Shown here one piece after another: positions 20,442-31,100 of a DNA stretch of 64,000 nt. Both the position numbers and the translations under genes were made by a program. Source of the DNA: Ipomoea triloba (taxonomy: Eukaryota; Streptophyta; Magnoliopsida; Solanales; Convolvulaceae); the NCBI RefSeq assembly GCF_003576645.1, contig NC_044925.1, positions 16,204,847 to 16,268,846 of the forward strand, written 5' to 3'. A model generated the notes under the pieces. The model made no database searches, had not been told where the DNA came from, and was given only the letters and a program-made list of their open reading frames with translations. The number at the start of each line of letters is the position of its first letter. Within the stretch, counting starts at the first letter, position 1.

Positions 20442-23400
20442 TTGCAGGACACCAGGGACATGTGGTTCATTGACAGTGGATGTTCGAGACATATGACGGG
20501 AAATCTAACACTGCTAGAGAACATCCAACCTATCGAAGGTCCCTTGGTGACATTTGGCGACAACGAGAAGAAGGGACGCACAAAAGCTGTTGGTGAAATT
20601 CAAAAGAATGAGCTGGTTATTAAGGGAGTATCCTACGTTGAAGGGCTCAAGTTCAATCTCCTTAGTACAAGCCAGTTCTGTGACAAGGGCTACAAAGTTA
20701 TCTTCACCAAAAGCAAATGCCAGATTATGAGCGAGGAATCTCTCGAAGTCGTCTTGGAAGCAGCAAGGAAAGGAAACATGTACATAGTGGATTGGAGGTC
20801 TGCAAAACCATCCCTATGTATGCTAGCAAGGAGCAAGGAAGATTTATGCTGGGATTGGCATAGTAAGCTTAGTCATCTGAACTTCAAGACTATCAACAAG
20901 CTTACTAAGAGGAACTTAGTGGAAGGACTGCCCAAAGTGACGTTTCGAAAGGATAAAATCTGTGAGGCATGTCAACGTTGCAAACAGATCAAATCCTCTT
21001 TCAAGAGCAAAGCCGATACATCATCCACCAGACCATTAAGTCTTCTTCACATGGACTTATTTGGCCCAGTGGATCCACCCAGCATAAAGGGAAAGAAGTA
21101 CACTCTTGTGGTAGTGGATGACTACACAAGATTCACTTGGACCGTGTTCTTAACCAAGAAAAGCGAGACAAAAATTGCCCTACCAAATCTCTTGAAACAA
21201 GTTCAAGTTGAAAAGGAAGTCTCGATACTAAAGATCCGGTCAGATCAAGGTGGAGAGTTCGTTAATCAAGTAATCGAGAGCTACTGCAACGAGAACGGAA
21301 TTCATCATCAACTATCAGCTGCTCGAACACCTCAACAAAACGGGGTTGCTGAAAGAAGGAACAGAACTCTCAAAGAAGCCGCAAGGACCATGCTCTCACA
21401 AGCCAACATATCACAAGGATTTTGGGCAGAAGCAATCAACACAGCGTGCTATACCCAAAATCGGTCCTTGATCGTGAAAGGAGTTGGAAAGACTCCATAT
21501 GAGTTGTGGAATGAAAGAAAACCGAATGTAAGCCACTTCCACACATTCGGGTGCAAATGCTATATCCACAACAATGGGAAGGCTCAACGAAGAACTTTTG
21601 AAGAAAAGGCAGATGATGGAGTATTTCTGGGATACTCATCGACAAGCAAAGCATTCAGAGTCTTCAACAAGCGGAGTTTGGTGGTTGAAGAGTCCATACA
21701 TGTTACCTTTGATGAAAGGGCATCGACAGATCAACCATCAAAGACAACGGAAGCAGCTGAGGAAGATCAGCCAGAGTCTATCGAGAGATCAAACTTACCT
21801 CTCGAAGACAAGCAGTCTATAGTTCGAGACGTAGCGGAACTCCAGTCAGAATCAGATGATGAAGAGTCTACCAAGAAGAAAGCTCCTGACTCAGTTGATC
21901 AAATCCAGATCATAGATGTTCAACCCACATCTCAATCTTCAACGGAAGCATCAACTGAGGAGCCACAACCCAACCTAAGATGGTTGAAGAGTCACCCTAC
22001 TGATCAAGTGATTGGAGATGTACGTGACAGAGTTCAAACCAGATCAGCATACAGAGAAAGCATGTTTGCTTGCTTTCTATCTCAAATAGAGCCTAAGGTG
22101 ATCGAAGAGGCTCTATGTGATCCAGATTGGGTGCAAGCCATGCAAGAGGAACTTCATCAGTTTGAACGGAACGATGTTTGGGAACTAGTTCCGAGACCTC
22201 ATCATCAGAATGTCATTGGTACAAAGTGGGTTTTCAGAAACAAGATGAATGAGGATGGAATTATTGTTAGGAACAAGGCCAGACTTGTTGCCAAAGGCTA
22301 TTGTCAGGAGGAAGGAATAGATTTTGATGAAACCTTCGCTCCAGTGGCACGTCTCGAAGCCATACGCATCTTTCTCGCATATGCCGCCTTCAAAGACTTT
22401 AAGGTATATCAAATGGATGTCAAGAGCGCTTTTCTGAACGGACTTCTCGAAGAAGAGGTGTACGTTGAACAACCTCCGGGTTTCTTGAAGGACGTAGGAG
22501 CTGACAAAGTATACAAATTAAAGAAGGCACTTTACGGCTTAAAACAAGCTCCGAGAGCTTGGTATGATACCTTATCCTCTTTTCTAATTCAGTGTGGGTT
22601 CACCAAAGGCCTAGTGGACAAAACATTGTTTAGAATTAAGGACGGGGATCACATCTTATTGGTGCAAATCTATGTGGACGATATCATTTTTGGAAGCACC
22701 AATCCAGACCTGTGCGAGAAGTTCTCCAGATTGATGAAAGGGAAGTTCGAGATGAGCATGATGGGAGAACTAAACTACTTCCTTGGATTACAAGTGAGAC
22801 AGCTTAAGGAAGGCATCTTCATCAATCAGGAGAAATACACCAAAGATCTGCTCAGAAAATACAATATAGAAGGGAAATCCTCAGTCAAAGTACCCATGGG
22901 AACCTCTCTACGTATCGATGTCGACAGTGAAGGTCGAGAGGTTGATCAGACTACTTATCGAGGTATCATCGGATCTCTTCTCTAGTTAACTGCTAGTAGA
23001 CCAGATATATCCTTTGCAGTAGGTGTATGTGCTAGGTTTCAGGCAAGTCCTAAGGAAAGTCACTTAAATGCATCTAAAAGGATTCTTAGATATCTCAAAG
23101 GTACGCAAAGTGTTGGACTTTGGTATTCGAGAGGTGGATCTTTCGAACTTATGGGTTATTCAGATGCGGACTTTGCCGGCTGTAAGATAGATCGAAAAAG
23201 CACATCAGGGACATGTCAGTTTCTAGGTAGAAGACTTGTCTCATGGTTTAGCAAGAAACAGCATTCGATAGCTACAAGCACCGCTGAGGCAGAGTATGTA
23301 GCAGCTGGAAGTTGCTGTGCTCAGGTTCTATGGATGAAGCAACAATTACTGGATTATGGGGTTGAGTGTAAGGAGGTTAAAATCATGTGTGACAATACAA

Positions 23401-23615
23401 GTGCTATTGCCATCACCCACAATCCAGTATTACATTCTAGAACAAAGCATATTGATATTAAGTATCACTTCATCCGAGATCATGTTGAGAAGAAGGACAT
23501 TACTTTGGAATATGTTGCAACGGAGGAGCAACTAGCAGATATTTTCACAAAAGCATTATGTGAAAATAGATTCTTTCAACTAAGGTTAGAATTGGGAATG
23601 ATAGAATTGGAATGA
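20442..23615 (+). pseudogene. pol: Sirevirus copy 2 pol, nonsense mutation before RNase H
   Basis: The same 1057-codon architecture as copy 1: protease DSG, HHCC zinc region, integrase D,D(35)E, RT with YVDD. A TAC tyrosine codon is TAG at 22983-22985, removing the C-terminal end of RT and all of RNase H; the rest of the frame stays open to 23615. As in copy 1, the frame opens at TTG within a TTGCCTTGCAG context directly after the gag stop. Few amino acid changes separate the two copies, so the mutation is recent. Confidence 0.93.
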
Positions 23616-23815
23616 ATGGTCAAATCTTATCTTCTTGTATTTAGTGCCATGAACTGTTTCGCATGTGAGGGGCGGTTTCATCAACTTTATGGCAGCTTTG
23701 GAGTTACACAAGCATTGAATGGTCATTCATATTGCATCCCGTGACTCAAAAGTGATAACCTTATTGGGCTATAAATAAGAGGGTTTCTTTCAGAAGTTCA
23801 TATCATCAACTTCCC

Positions 23816-24184
23816 ATGGAGAAAAAGAAAGGAAAAGATGATGTTCCATTCTTTTATAGAGGAAAGAAACCGGCAGTCAAGTCCAAAGATTTTCAAGGAG
23901 AAAACTATCCAGAATCAACGAAGGGTGAACAGATTACGGAGCTTCCTGATAATCCAAGCAAGAATCCTATTCCCATCCAAGGTGAATGGATCCCCAAATA
24001 CGAGGAGATCCACAACGATGGGATACTGGAATCGGGAGAAGAGTCCTGCACAAGAGGGACTCCTACTGCTGCACATTCTGGAAAAGGGCCTTCCTCAACC
24101 AAATGGAGAACCAAGGGAAATGGAGAGGAAGACCAGATGGGACTTTCTGAGGTCTGCAGCAGCCAAAAGGGTGATCATACCTAA
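23816..24184 (+). CDS. Small conserved ORF after pol, copy 2 (122 aa)
   Basis: Same length and position as 5873-6241 of copy 1, with about five substitutions. It lies downstream of TATAAATA (23770-23777). Function unknown; it overlaps 23838-24311 in another frame. Confidence 0.4.
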   Translation: MEKKKGKDDVPFFYRGKKPAVKSKDFQGENYPESTKGEQITELPDNPSKNPIPIQGEWIPKYEEIHNDGILESGEESCTRGTPTAAHSGKGPSSTKWRTKGNGEEDQMGLSEVCSSQKGDHT

Positions 24185-24311
24185 TCCAAAGACATTAAGA
24201 GGATTAGCAATGAAGATGGTCACTCTCAACTACAGTAAGCAGCTCCGGAGAGGAGAACAAGAAAAGGGAATAGCCACTCCTAGTTCTGTTATTAGACAAA
24301 TAGGACTTTAG
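23838..24311 (+). CDS. Overlapping basic ORF after pol, copy 2 (157 aa)
   Basis: Counterpart of 5895-6368, same length and frame relation. Unknown function. Conservation of both frames may simply reflect the youth of the two copies. Confidence 0.4.
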   Translation: MMFHSFIEERNRQSSPKIFKEKTIQNQRRVNRLRSFLIIQARILFPSKVNGSPNTRRSTTMGYWNREKSPAQEGLLLLHILEKGLPQPNGEPREMERKTRWDFLRSAAAKRVIIPNPKTLRGLAMKMVTLNYSKQLRRGEQEKGIATPSSVIRQIGL

Positions 24312-24608
24312 ATGGCTAGTTTCTGCTTTAACGATAGATTCCTATTAGGCTGACCAAGGCCAAACAAAAGTTTCTAAGGAATCTAATAGGATATTGATTC
24401 ATATGTAATGTATCTGGAAATCACTAAATGAACTTAAGGATATGTTCCAAGTGATATCTTTTAGATGAATCAAACTTGTCTCTCTCGCAATCTGTGTTCG
24501 AAAGGTAGTTCGAGAGGTCACCCGATCAGTTTGTCTATATACGTTATGTCTCGAAGAAGGGTAGTTCGAGAGGTCACTTCGAAAGATAACAAACTGATAT
24601 CTCTGAAC

Positions 24609-24724
24609 GGAGGAATAAGGAGGGTTAGGGATCAATCACTCAGGGGGAAGATCCTTAACCAGATCAAGACGGAGGAATAAGGAGGTTTAGGGATCAATCA
24701 CTCAGGGGGAAGATCCTTAAACTC
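24609..24724 (+). repeat. 62-bp tandem repeat, two copies, Sirevirus copy 2
   Basis: Units start at 24609 and 24671 (GGAGGAATAAGGAGG), one fewer than in copy 1. Each carries CAGGGGGAAGATCC. Confidence 0.88.
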
Positions 24725-24785
24725 ATGTGGAAGACACTTCACCTTCGAGAGGTGAATCCGATAAGTATAAGTGTTGGCATCATCA

Positions 24786-24798
24786 AAAAGGGGGAAAT
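24786..24798 (+). promoter_or_regulatory. Polypurine tract of Sirevirus copy 2
   Basis: AAAAGGGGGAAAT directly before the 3' LTR start at 24799; identical to copy 1. Confidence 0.9.
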
Positions 24799-25484
24799 TG
24801 TTAGGAACATCATGTAATAGGTTTTGATGATACCAACTGTTAAGTAGAAATCCCCAAGTCTCGATNNNNNNNNNNNNNNNNNNNNNNNNNNNNNNNNNNN
24901 NNNNNNNNNNNNNNNNNNNNNNNNNNNNNNNNNNNNNNNNNNNNNNNNNNNNNNNNNNNNNNNNNNNNNNNNNNNNNNNNNNNNNNNNNNNNNNNNNNNN
25001 NNNNNNNNNNNNNNNNNNNNNNNNNNNNNNNNNNNNNNNNNNNNNNNNNNNNNNNNNNNNNNNNNNNNNNNNNNNNNNNNNNNNNNNNNNNNNNNNNNNN
25101 NNNNNNNNNNNNNNNNNNNNNNNNNNNNNNNNNNNNNNNNNNNNNNNNNNNNNNNNNNNNNNNNNNNNNNNNNNNNNNNNNNNNNNNNNNNNNNNNNNNN
25201 NNNNNNNNNNNNNNNNNNNNNNNNNNNNNNNNNNNNNNNNNNNNNNNNNNNNNNNNNNNNNNNNNNNNNNNNNNNNNNNNNNNNNNNNNNNNNNNNNNNN
25301 NNNNNNNNNNNNNNNNNNNNNNNNNNNNNNNNNNNNNNNNNNNNNNNNNNNNNNNNNNNNNNNNNNNNNNNNNNNNNNNNNNNNNNNNNNNNNNNNNNNN
25401 NNNNNNNNNNNNNNNNNNNNNNNNNNNNNNNNNNNNNNNNNNNNNNNNNNNNNNNNNNNNNNNNNNNNNNNNNNNNNNNNNNCA
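24799..25484 (+). repeat. 3' LTR of Sirevirus copy 2, almost entirely an assembly gap
   Basis: Only the first 67 bp and the final CA are sequence; 24866-25482 is N (617). The 5' LTR is 1822 bp, so about 1.75 kb should be missing and the gap is undersized, unless this LTR carries a deletion. The end is located by the CAATA duplication. Confidence 0.85.
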
Positions 25485-26049
25485 CAATATTCAAGTCAAG
25501 ATTGCTCTTTTAGGATTGTTGAGGCTTGGGTAAGTGTCTATCTCTAGGAGTATACCTTGTATCATCGTATTTTCATAATCTTTATACAAGTTCTTATGTT
25601 GTTCTTTTGGGGATCTTTTGGGAAAAGATGATCAAGATGGAGGTGGTGCTTTGTGAGGTGTTTTGAGGTTTTTTGGGTGAAGTGTGCTTCAAGAGGTAAC
25701 CATCATGTCCACTAAAACCTATTTTACACTCTTGATCTATGATATTATTTGGTGTATTGGAATCCTGTGATTTTTGCTGTTAGCCTATTTTTGTTGTCTG
25801 TGAAGTTTTTTGATGGATTATGAACTTGTGTTCTTGATCCTTTGCATATTGATGTTTATGAACATTTGTTGGTATGGATTCCATGTTTATTTGGCTTCTG
25901 AGATATATAATCTGGACAATCTGATCTTAGTTTTGTATTCTGGAATGAGTATTGTGTATTCTGTTCCGAGTCTGGAATCTGTGTTGGGGTTGCACTTGTG
26001 GTGTATTTAGGCAGTATAATGTGTCCCGCTTAGGTGGTCCGCAAGTGTA

Positions 26050-26195
26050 CTGGTGGAAGGGTTTGGCGGAACATGGTGTTCCGTTGGTGTGTTCCGTTAG
26101 AACTAGAGGAAGGGTTCGGCGGAAGAGGCAGCTCCGTGAGGGCGTTCTGTTAGTGTTGGTGGAAGGGTCTGGCGGAACATGGTGTTCCGTTGGTG
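26050..26195 (+). repeat. Diverged repeat of GGCGGAACATGGTGTTCCG in the solo LTR
   Basis: TGGTGGAAGGGTTTGGCGG with its following 20 bases (26050-26088) recurs at about 26156-26195; a third, weaker unit lies near 26113. GGAACATGGTGTTCC is itself a near-palindrome. Confidence 0.75.
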
Positions 26196-26469
26196 AGCTC
26201 CGCAAGGTCATTTCGAGTTCTGTGGTCTGTTTGTTTGGTTGTTTCCCCTTTTGTTCTGAATCTTGTTGGAGTATTTTGTTAGGTATTTTACCATGTCTTT
26301 GGAGTATTTATTCATCTCTCTTGGTCCACCTTTTTGAATCTCTTGTGTAGTTGAATCCTTGATTATACTACCTGGGAGTTGGTTTGTGTTCATAATTTGA
26401 GATGAACACTCTGAGTGGTTGTTCTTGGGCTAAGGTTAAGGTTGGATGTGGATGGTGGATCTTTGAGTA

Positions 26470-26712
26470 TCTTTGTGTATATTTGGGCACGATTTGCCTC
26501 TGTGTATTTGGGCACCCTTTGCCTTTGCGTATATGGGCACTATTTGCCATTTGTGTATATCGGCACTATTTGCCACTTTGGTAGTTGAGGAATATTTGCC
26601 TCTATGTATTTGGGCACGACTTGCCTCTGTGTATATTTGGGCACCATTTGCCTCTGTATGTTTGGGCACCATTTGCCTTTATGATTCGGGCATTATTTGC
26701 CTCTGCGAACTG
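26470..26712 (+). repeat. Minisatellite, about 28-bp unit, roughly nine diverged copies
   Basis: GGGCACNATTTGCCTCTGTG repeats at about 26485, 26510, 26536, 26563, 26614, 26639, 26666 and 26689. Copies differ by substitutions and small indels. It lies in the right part of the solo LTR. Open frames through it are a by-product of the repeat. Confidence 0.85.
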
Positions 26713-27471
26713 AGCTTGGTTTTGATGATTGGTATGAGGATTTGGTGTTGGTTGGAGGGTAAGGGTTGGTGTTATCCTTACGTTGAGGTCTGTTTGGTCT
26801 CTTACTTGATTCTTGAGTTACATCATATCTCGTTCGTTGTTGATTATTCTTGGTTGTATTCTTGTTTGGTTGTTTCTCATGAGTATTCCATTGTATTCAT
26901 GATTCAGTTGGATATTGGTATTGTTGGAAAGTCTTGGTTTATCATTTATTCAGCGTATTGTTGTTGAGTATCCGATTTTAAATGCTGAACAGTTCGTTGG
27001 TGTATATATATTCTATATGGGTGTGTAAACCTATTTACAAACTTATTATATATCTATACTTCCTTGCGGGTGTAAGTGGTGGTTGCTTAGCAGTTCTTTT
27101 GCTAATGGTTTCTTGTATGTTTTCCAGGTATGCAATGAGTCTAAGCGAGAGCGTGTTAGAGCTTATCTATATGAGGCAGCTTAGACATAGTTATGTTGTT
27201 TTAGACTTTATGTTTGGGCTTGTGTGCCAATGATGAGACTATATGTACTCTTGTTTAGATTCCAGATGTTTTAGACATGTTTGAGGAATTATATCTATGC
27301 AGTTCAGTTTTTGGTTAGCCTGTGCATCTAGGCCGTGCTTTTCTTACCTAGATGTGGCATGATACCCCTTAGGTTATAAATCGCTTCCGCTATGTATGTT
27401 GATAGTTGAGATAGGCAACTTTTGTGTTAAAGTTTTAGCTATCTCAGCTTGTGAAAAGTTGGGGTGTCACA

Positions 27472-27693
27472 GTTACGGAGCTCCCTTTTACATGCCTCAT
27501 GGATGTTATGAGCAACTGAAGATGGTGGGTTGCTGCTGTGCACATATTCCACCAATTCCCTTGCATCGCTTTCAAATGACACCTTCCGGAACCCTAATGA
27601 CACGGCAAGTTGTATGCCTTTTAATAAGGCCCAAGCCTCAGCTGCTAGGGGGAATAGCTACCAATATTGTAAACGAAACCCTGTCTCCAGGCA
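27472..27693 (-). pseudogene. RNase H-like (RVT_3) pseudogene, central piece
   Basis: The minus strand reads LAAEAWALLKGIQLAVSLG, then FESDARELVEYVHSS, ending RELRN at the GTTAC duplication, where the frame continues into 15695-15505. AEAWAL...FESD is the core of the RVT_3 RNase H fold. An in-frame TAG precedes LFPLAAEAW, so it is not functional. It is bounded on the other side by the coding-less LTR element at 27699-33361, beyond which about 60 bp more may belong to it. Whether it came from a LINE or a stand-alone RNase H-like gene cannot be told. Confidence 0.7.
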
Positions 27694-27698
27694 GTAGC

Positions 27699-28096
27699 TG
27701 TAACACTTACCACTATTACATTATTATAATATTGGTAGATATTATAATAATAAAGGTAATATATTATTTTGGTGCATTACTTCCATATAATCATTAGTTA
27801 ATTAAGGTAAATAACTAATGGTGATTGTAAGAGTAATTAGGGAAGGGATACATTACCTTATTAATGGCATATGGATAGTATAAATAGTGCCCTTTGGTCC
27901 TCTCACTGCTTAACAATTCATTCCTCATACACTATCACGAGAAGGTTGAGAAAGTGAGAGAAACAATACTGTTACTCTGCTGCAGCAGTCCCGTGACTAC
28001 ACAAACTTCATCAATTGAAAGCTATGGCTGGAGGTTAGTATTTTAATAGATTCGTATATCACATGTTTATGTTATTACGTGATTTATATGCTTATA
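27699..28096 (+). repeat. 5' LTR of the coding-less element
   Basis: Starts TGTAACACTTACC, ends GCTTATA (TA, not the usual CA). Contains GTATAAATAGTGCCC (about 27877), a good TATA box. Confidence 0.88.
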
Positions 28097-28098
28097 GT

Positions 28099-28110
28099 TG
28101 GTATCAGAGC
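28099..28110 (+). promoter_or_regulatory. Primer-binding site of the coding-less element
   Basis: TGGTATCAGAGC, identical to the Sirevirus site, two bases after the LTR end. Confidence 0.9.
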
Positions 28111-31100
28111 CTGATTTATCTCTGCCTAGCCTTAAGTGTTTTGATTGCATATGTTATATATTTTTATGTGCATATCTCTATTGCGATTAAATTGTGTTGT
28201 TGTTTGGGCTGTTGAAAATAATTTTCTGCATTAAGCAAATAACATTGAAGTAAAATTCAATGGGAAATTGCTACTGCCAACTCGCCGGATTTTTTTCGTT
28301 CACCGGCGACCTTAAAAAACGGAGGTAGATGTCGGTCGGACTCAATCTCAGTCGCCGGATTCATTAGATTTGTCGTAGATCCACAATTGATGGAGGAAGG
28401 CGACGAAAAAAAATCGTTGTTCTTTCCATTCGGTTACCATCGTTCAGAGATCATTCGGGCGTGGCATTTGGAACGATCGGCGGCCATTGTTGTTGGTGGA
28501 GTCGGTGACGGCGGCGCAAAAGGCATGACGCCGGTTCGCTGGCTCGCGTCGCTGTCACGGCAGTAGGCGGATGGACGGCGCTTTTGCAGTGGAAGACGGG
28601 GGATTGAAGGCGACGTGGCTCAGGCGGGAGGACACAAGGCGGTGGCGTTGGCGTTCGTCCATGGCAGCGGCGGTAGCGGAGTTGGGATACCCGGCGACGA
28701 TGCTGCTGACCTGCTCTCCTTCAGCGACGCCGGTGACCGTGCTGCTTCGACCGTCCATGCCTGCTCTCGTCGATGCTGCTACGCCAGATCTGCTGCTTCG
28801 CCCATCCGTCCATGGCTGCTGCTTTAGGGTGAACGATTGATGAAGATAAAGGTTTTGGGCCGGGTCTGGCCCAATTCGGCCAGACCTGGGCCTCTTATAA
28901 AAAAAAAATTCATTCTGGGGCTGTTTTTTGGTTTGGGCTCTTTAAGTTTTTTTTTTTTTTTTTTATAAATATACCTTCATCACATTTGGACTTCTTCAAT
29001 TAAGTTATCCAATTGAATTTTGTCTAAAGTCAATATTAAAATTATTATTCAATTTTGAACAAATTATTAAGTTTTAAATTTGTTTATTTTAATTTTAATA
29101 TTGAATATTCAGTTTAAATTGTATTAAGTGTCATAATTTGAATGTTTAATTGAAGTCAATATTAAAATTATTATTTAATTTTTGAACAAATATTAAGTTT
29201 TAAATTTGTTTTAATTTTAATTTTAATATTGAATATTCAGTTTAAATTGTATTCAGTATTACAATTTAAATATTTAATTGTGAAGTATGAGTTCGTAATA
29301 TGTATAATCCGAGCATGCTATATATGTTTTTATTGCATTAATTATATTACTTGATTGTTATAATTATGCCTTTAGAAAAGCATGTTCATTAAGACTGAAT
29401 TTAGAGCCTTTTAGGACTGAATTATATGTTTATTATGCATGTTTTAGTGCCTTTTAGGTGAATTTAGTGCCTTTTAAGAATAGATTATGCATATTCTTAC
29501 TTTTTCAGTTAATACTCCGTTCATCTTTTTCAAAAGGATTTCAAAGCACCTAAAGTACATAAAACTTTTCATAGTTTTACCCTATTTAAAGCCTTATCCT
29601 TAGGTGAATCTACATTCTTAGATCAACCAAACGATTTTACTTCAAATATGAGAACACATGATTTAGGGAAGTTTCTTGGGGAGGAATACTAGTTCCCTGG
29701 CCCTGGCTTTAAACGCCTTGCTGGTTAAAACCGCCATATTGCTACTAGTCCCCTTGCGACGATACTCTGTCTAAGGAGTTGGTTTTTAATGGCGCCTTAG
29801 CACCAACCAACTTTCCTGGGAGTATACCTAAGGATTGTCTATCATGTTTTGGTTTAATTTGTTTGATTAGGTTTTAAATACCCTTGCCATTGTGATTATA
29901 TTTAATTTTGGTCAATTAAAGAGTAGCCACATCATCTTTAATTTACTGAAATTACATATTAAGTATTATTAATCACATAAAGTTTAGGCAAGAACCTTGT
30001 AGTTAACTCTGCGTTATATGGCAAAATTTAGCCCACAAGCAATTTTGTTATATTTGTAGGATTAATTAGGATGAAATACTAAACTATGATCATAATTTGC
30101 CCAAAGGGATTATGTATCGGCATATAGCTTGGTAGTTTTGTCATTAAGGGTGGATAAACCTTACCCAAATCGTACCAATAATTCCGTTTCCATCATTCAG
30201 TTTTGGTAATATTATGTACTTCATTTACTCTCTCTCTATTATGTGCCTTAAAAAAAAAAAGGTTTATTTGGTTTGGACTCATTAGAGTTTGAATATTAAG
30301 TTTATGCTTTGAAAGCTCATATTAAAAATTGTCTTAAGTTATGCAATTTGTTTAAAATGTATGAGTTAAATGCCTAATTTTATGCATATTAATTTGTCCA
30401 ACGCATAATATTTTGTCATGCAAAATATTTTTTTTTATGCCTTTAGCAATGCATAAATTTAGGATGGAATTATATTAGTTCCTAATTAAGTTGGACTTAT
30501 GCATAAACTTTAGTTACGGTAGTGCCTGAATTTAAGCACATTTGGTCCATTGATTTAGTTCGCCCATTTAAGCTTTAATCATAGGTGAACCATGTAAATT
30601 TTGTGTATATCCTACAATTGTTTTTTAGGTTTATACCCCAAATAGTTATACATTGAGTGCATATGAATTGAGGAGGCATACTAGTTTTATGGTCATGAAT
30701 TAAGAACATCTAGTGCCTCTAGTCCCCTTAAATATCATATATTTGTATTTTTCCATCACGATCTGGTATAATCTGTTTGTTAAAATATTTTTTTATTCCT
30801 TGCCAATGTGATTTGATTTCAGTTCATTAAAGAATAGCCATAACATCTTTAATTTACTGATTTCTCTTAAGTTTGAATCACATAAAGGTTAGGCAATGGA
30901 TTGATAATTGTCTAGTGATCTTATAATTTTTAATTTGGTTGGGGAGTAGCCACAGTATCCTTTAATCAATTAAAATTATATATTGAGCGGTTTATTTTTA
31001 TCACATAAAATTTTAGACAAATCATTTGTGATTAATTGTATTTAATATGATGGAATTTAGCTCACAAGCAATTTCATTATATTTGTATGATTAATTAGGA

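Larger units (their letters stand above)
16258..25484 (+). mobile_element. Sirevirus copy 2, lacking the envelope-like region
   Basis: It is bounded by TGTTAGG at 16258 and CA at 25484, with 5-bp duplications CAATA (16253-16257 and 25485-25489). The right-hand duplication is visible immediately after the N gap, which fixes the element end although most of the 3' LTR is missing. Gag and pol are each closed by one nonsense codon. About 4.1 kb corresponding to 6887-11028 of copy 1 is absent. Confidence 0.93.
15696..27471 (+). repeat. Solo LTR, Ty3/gypsy-like (possibly Tekay/Del), 2544 bp before Sirevirus copy 2 inserted into it
   Basis: It starts TGTAACACCCCG and ends GGGGTGTCACA, flanked by perfect 5-bp duplications GTTAC (15691-15695, 27472-27476). 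Left part 15696-16257, right part 25490-27471; the middle is Sirevirus copy 2. There is no internal domain, primer-binding site or second LTR, hence solo LTR. TGTAACACCCC ends and CTTCCGCTATGT near 27388 are typical of Tekay/Del chromovirus LTRs, but the lineage needs a database match. No coding seen. Confidence 0.7.

Noticed and set aside
24739..25494. Long minus-strand open frame of about 250 codons
   Set aside because: Almost entirely N; the frame is an artefact of the gap.
26450..26720. CRISPR-like regularly spaced repeats
   Set aside because: Diverged, directly adjacent minisatellite units without unique spacers, in a plant LTR.
26473..26967. 164-codon Cys/Leu-rich frame
   Set aside because: Generated by the 28-bp minisatellite; no conserved domain.
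28571..28840. 89-codon frame in the GC-rich part of the coding-less element
   Set aside because: Three overlapping frames on both strands are open, typical of GC-rich DNA with few stops; no similarity recognised.
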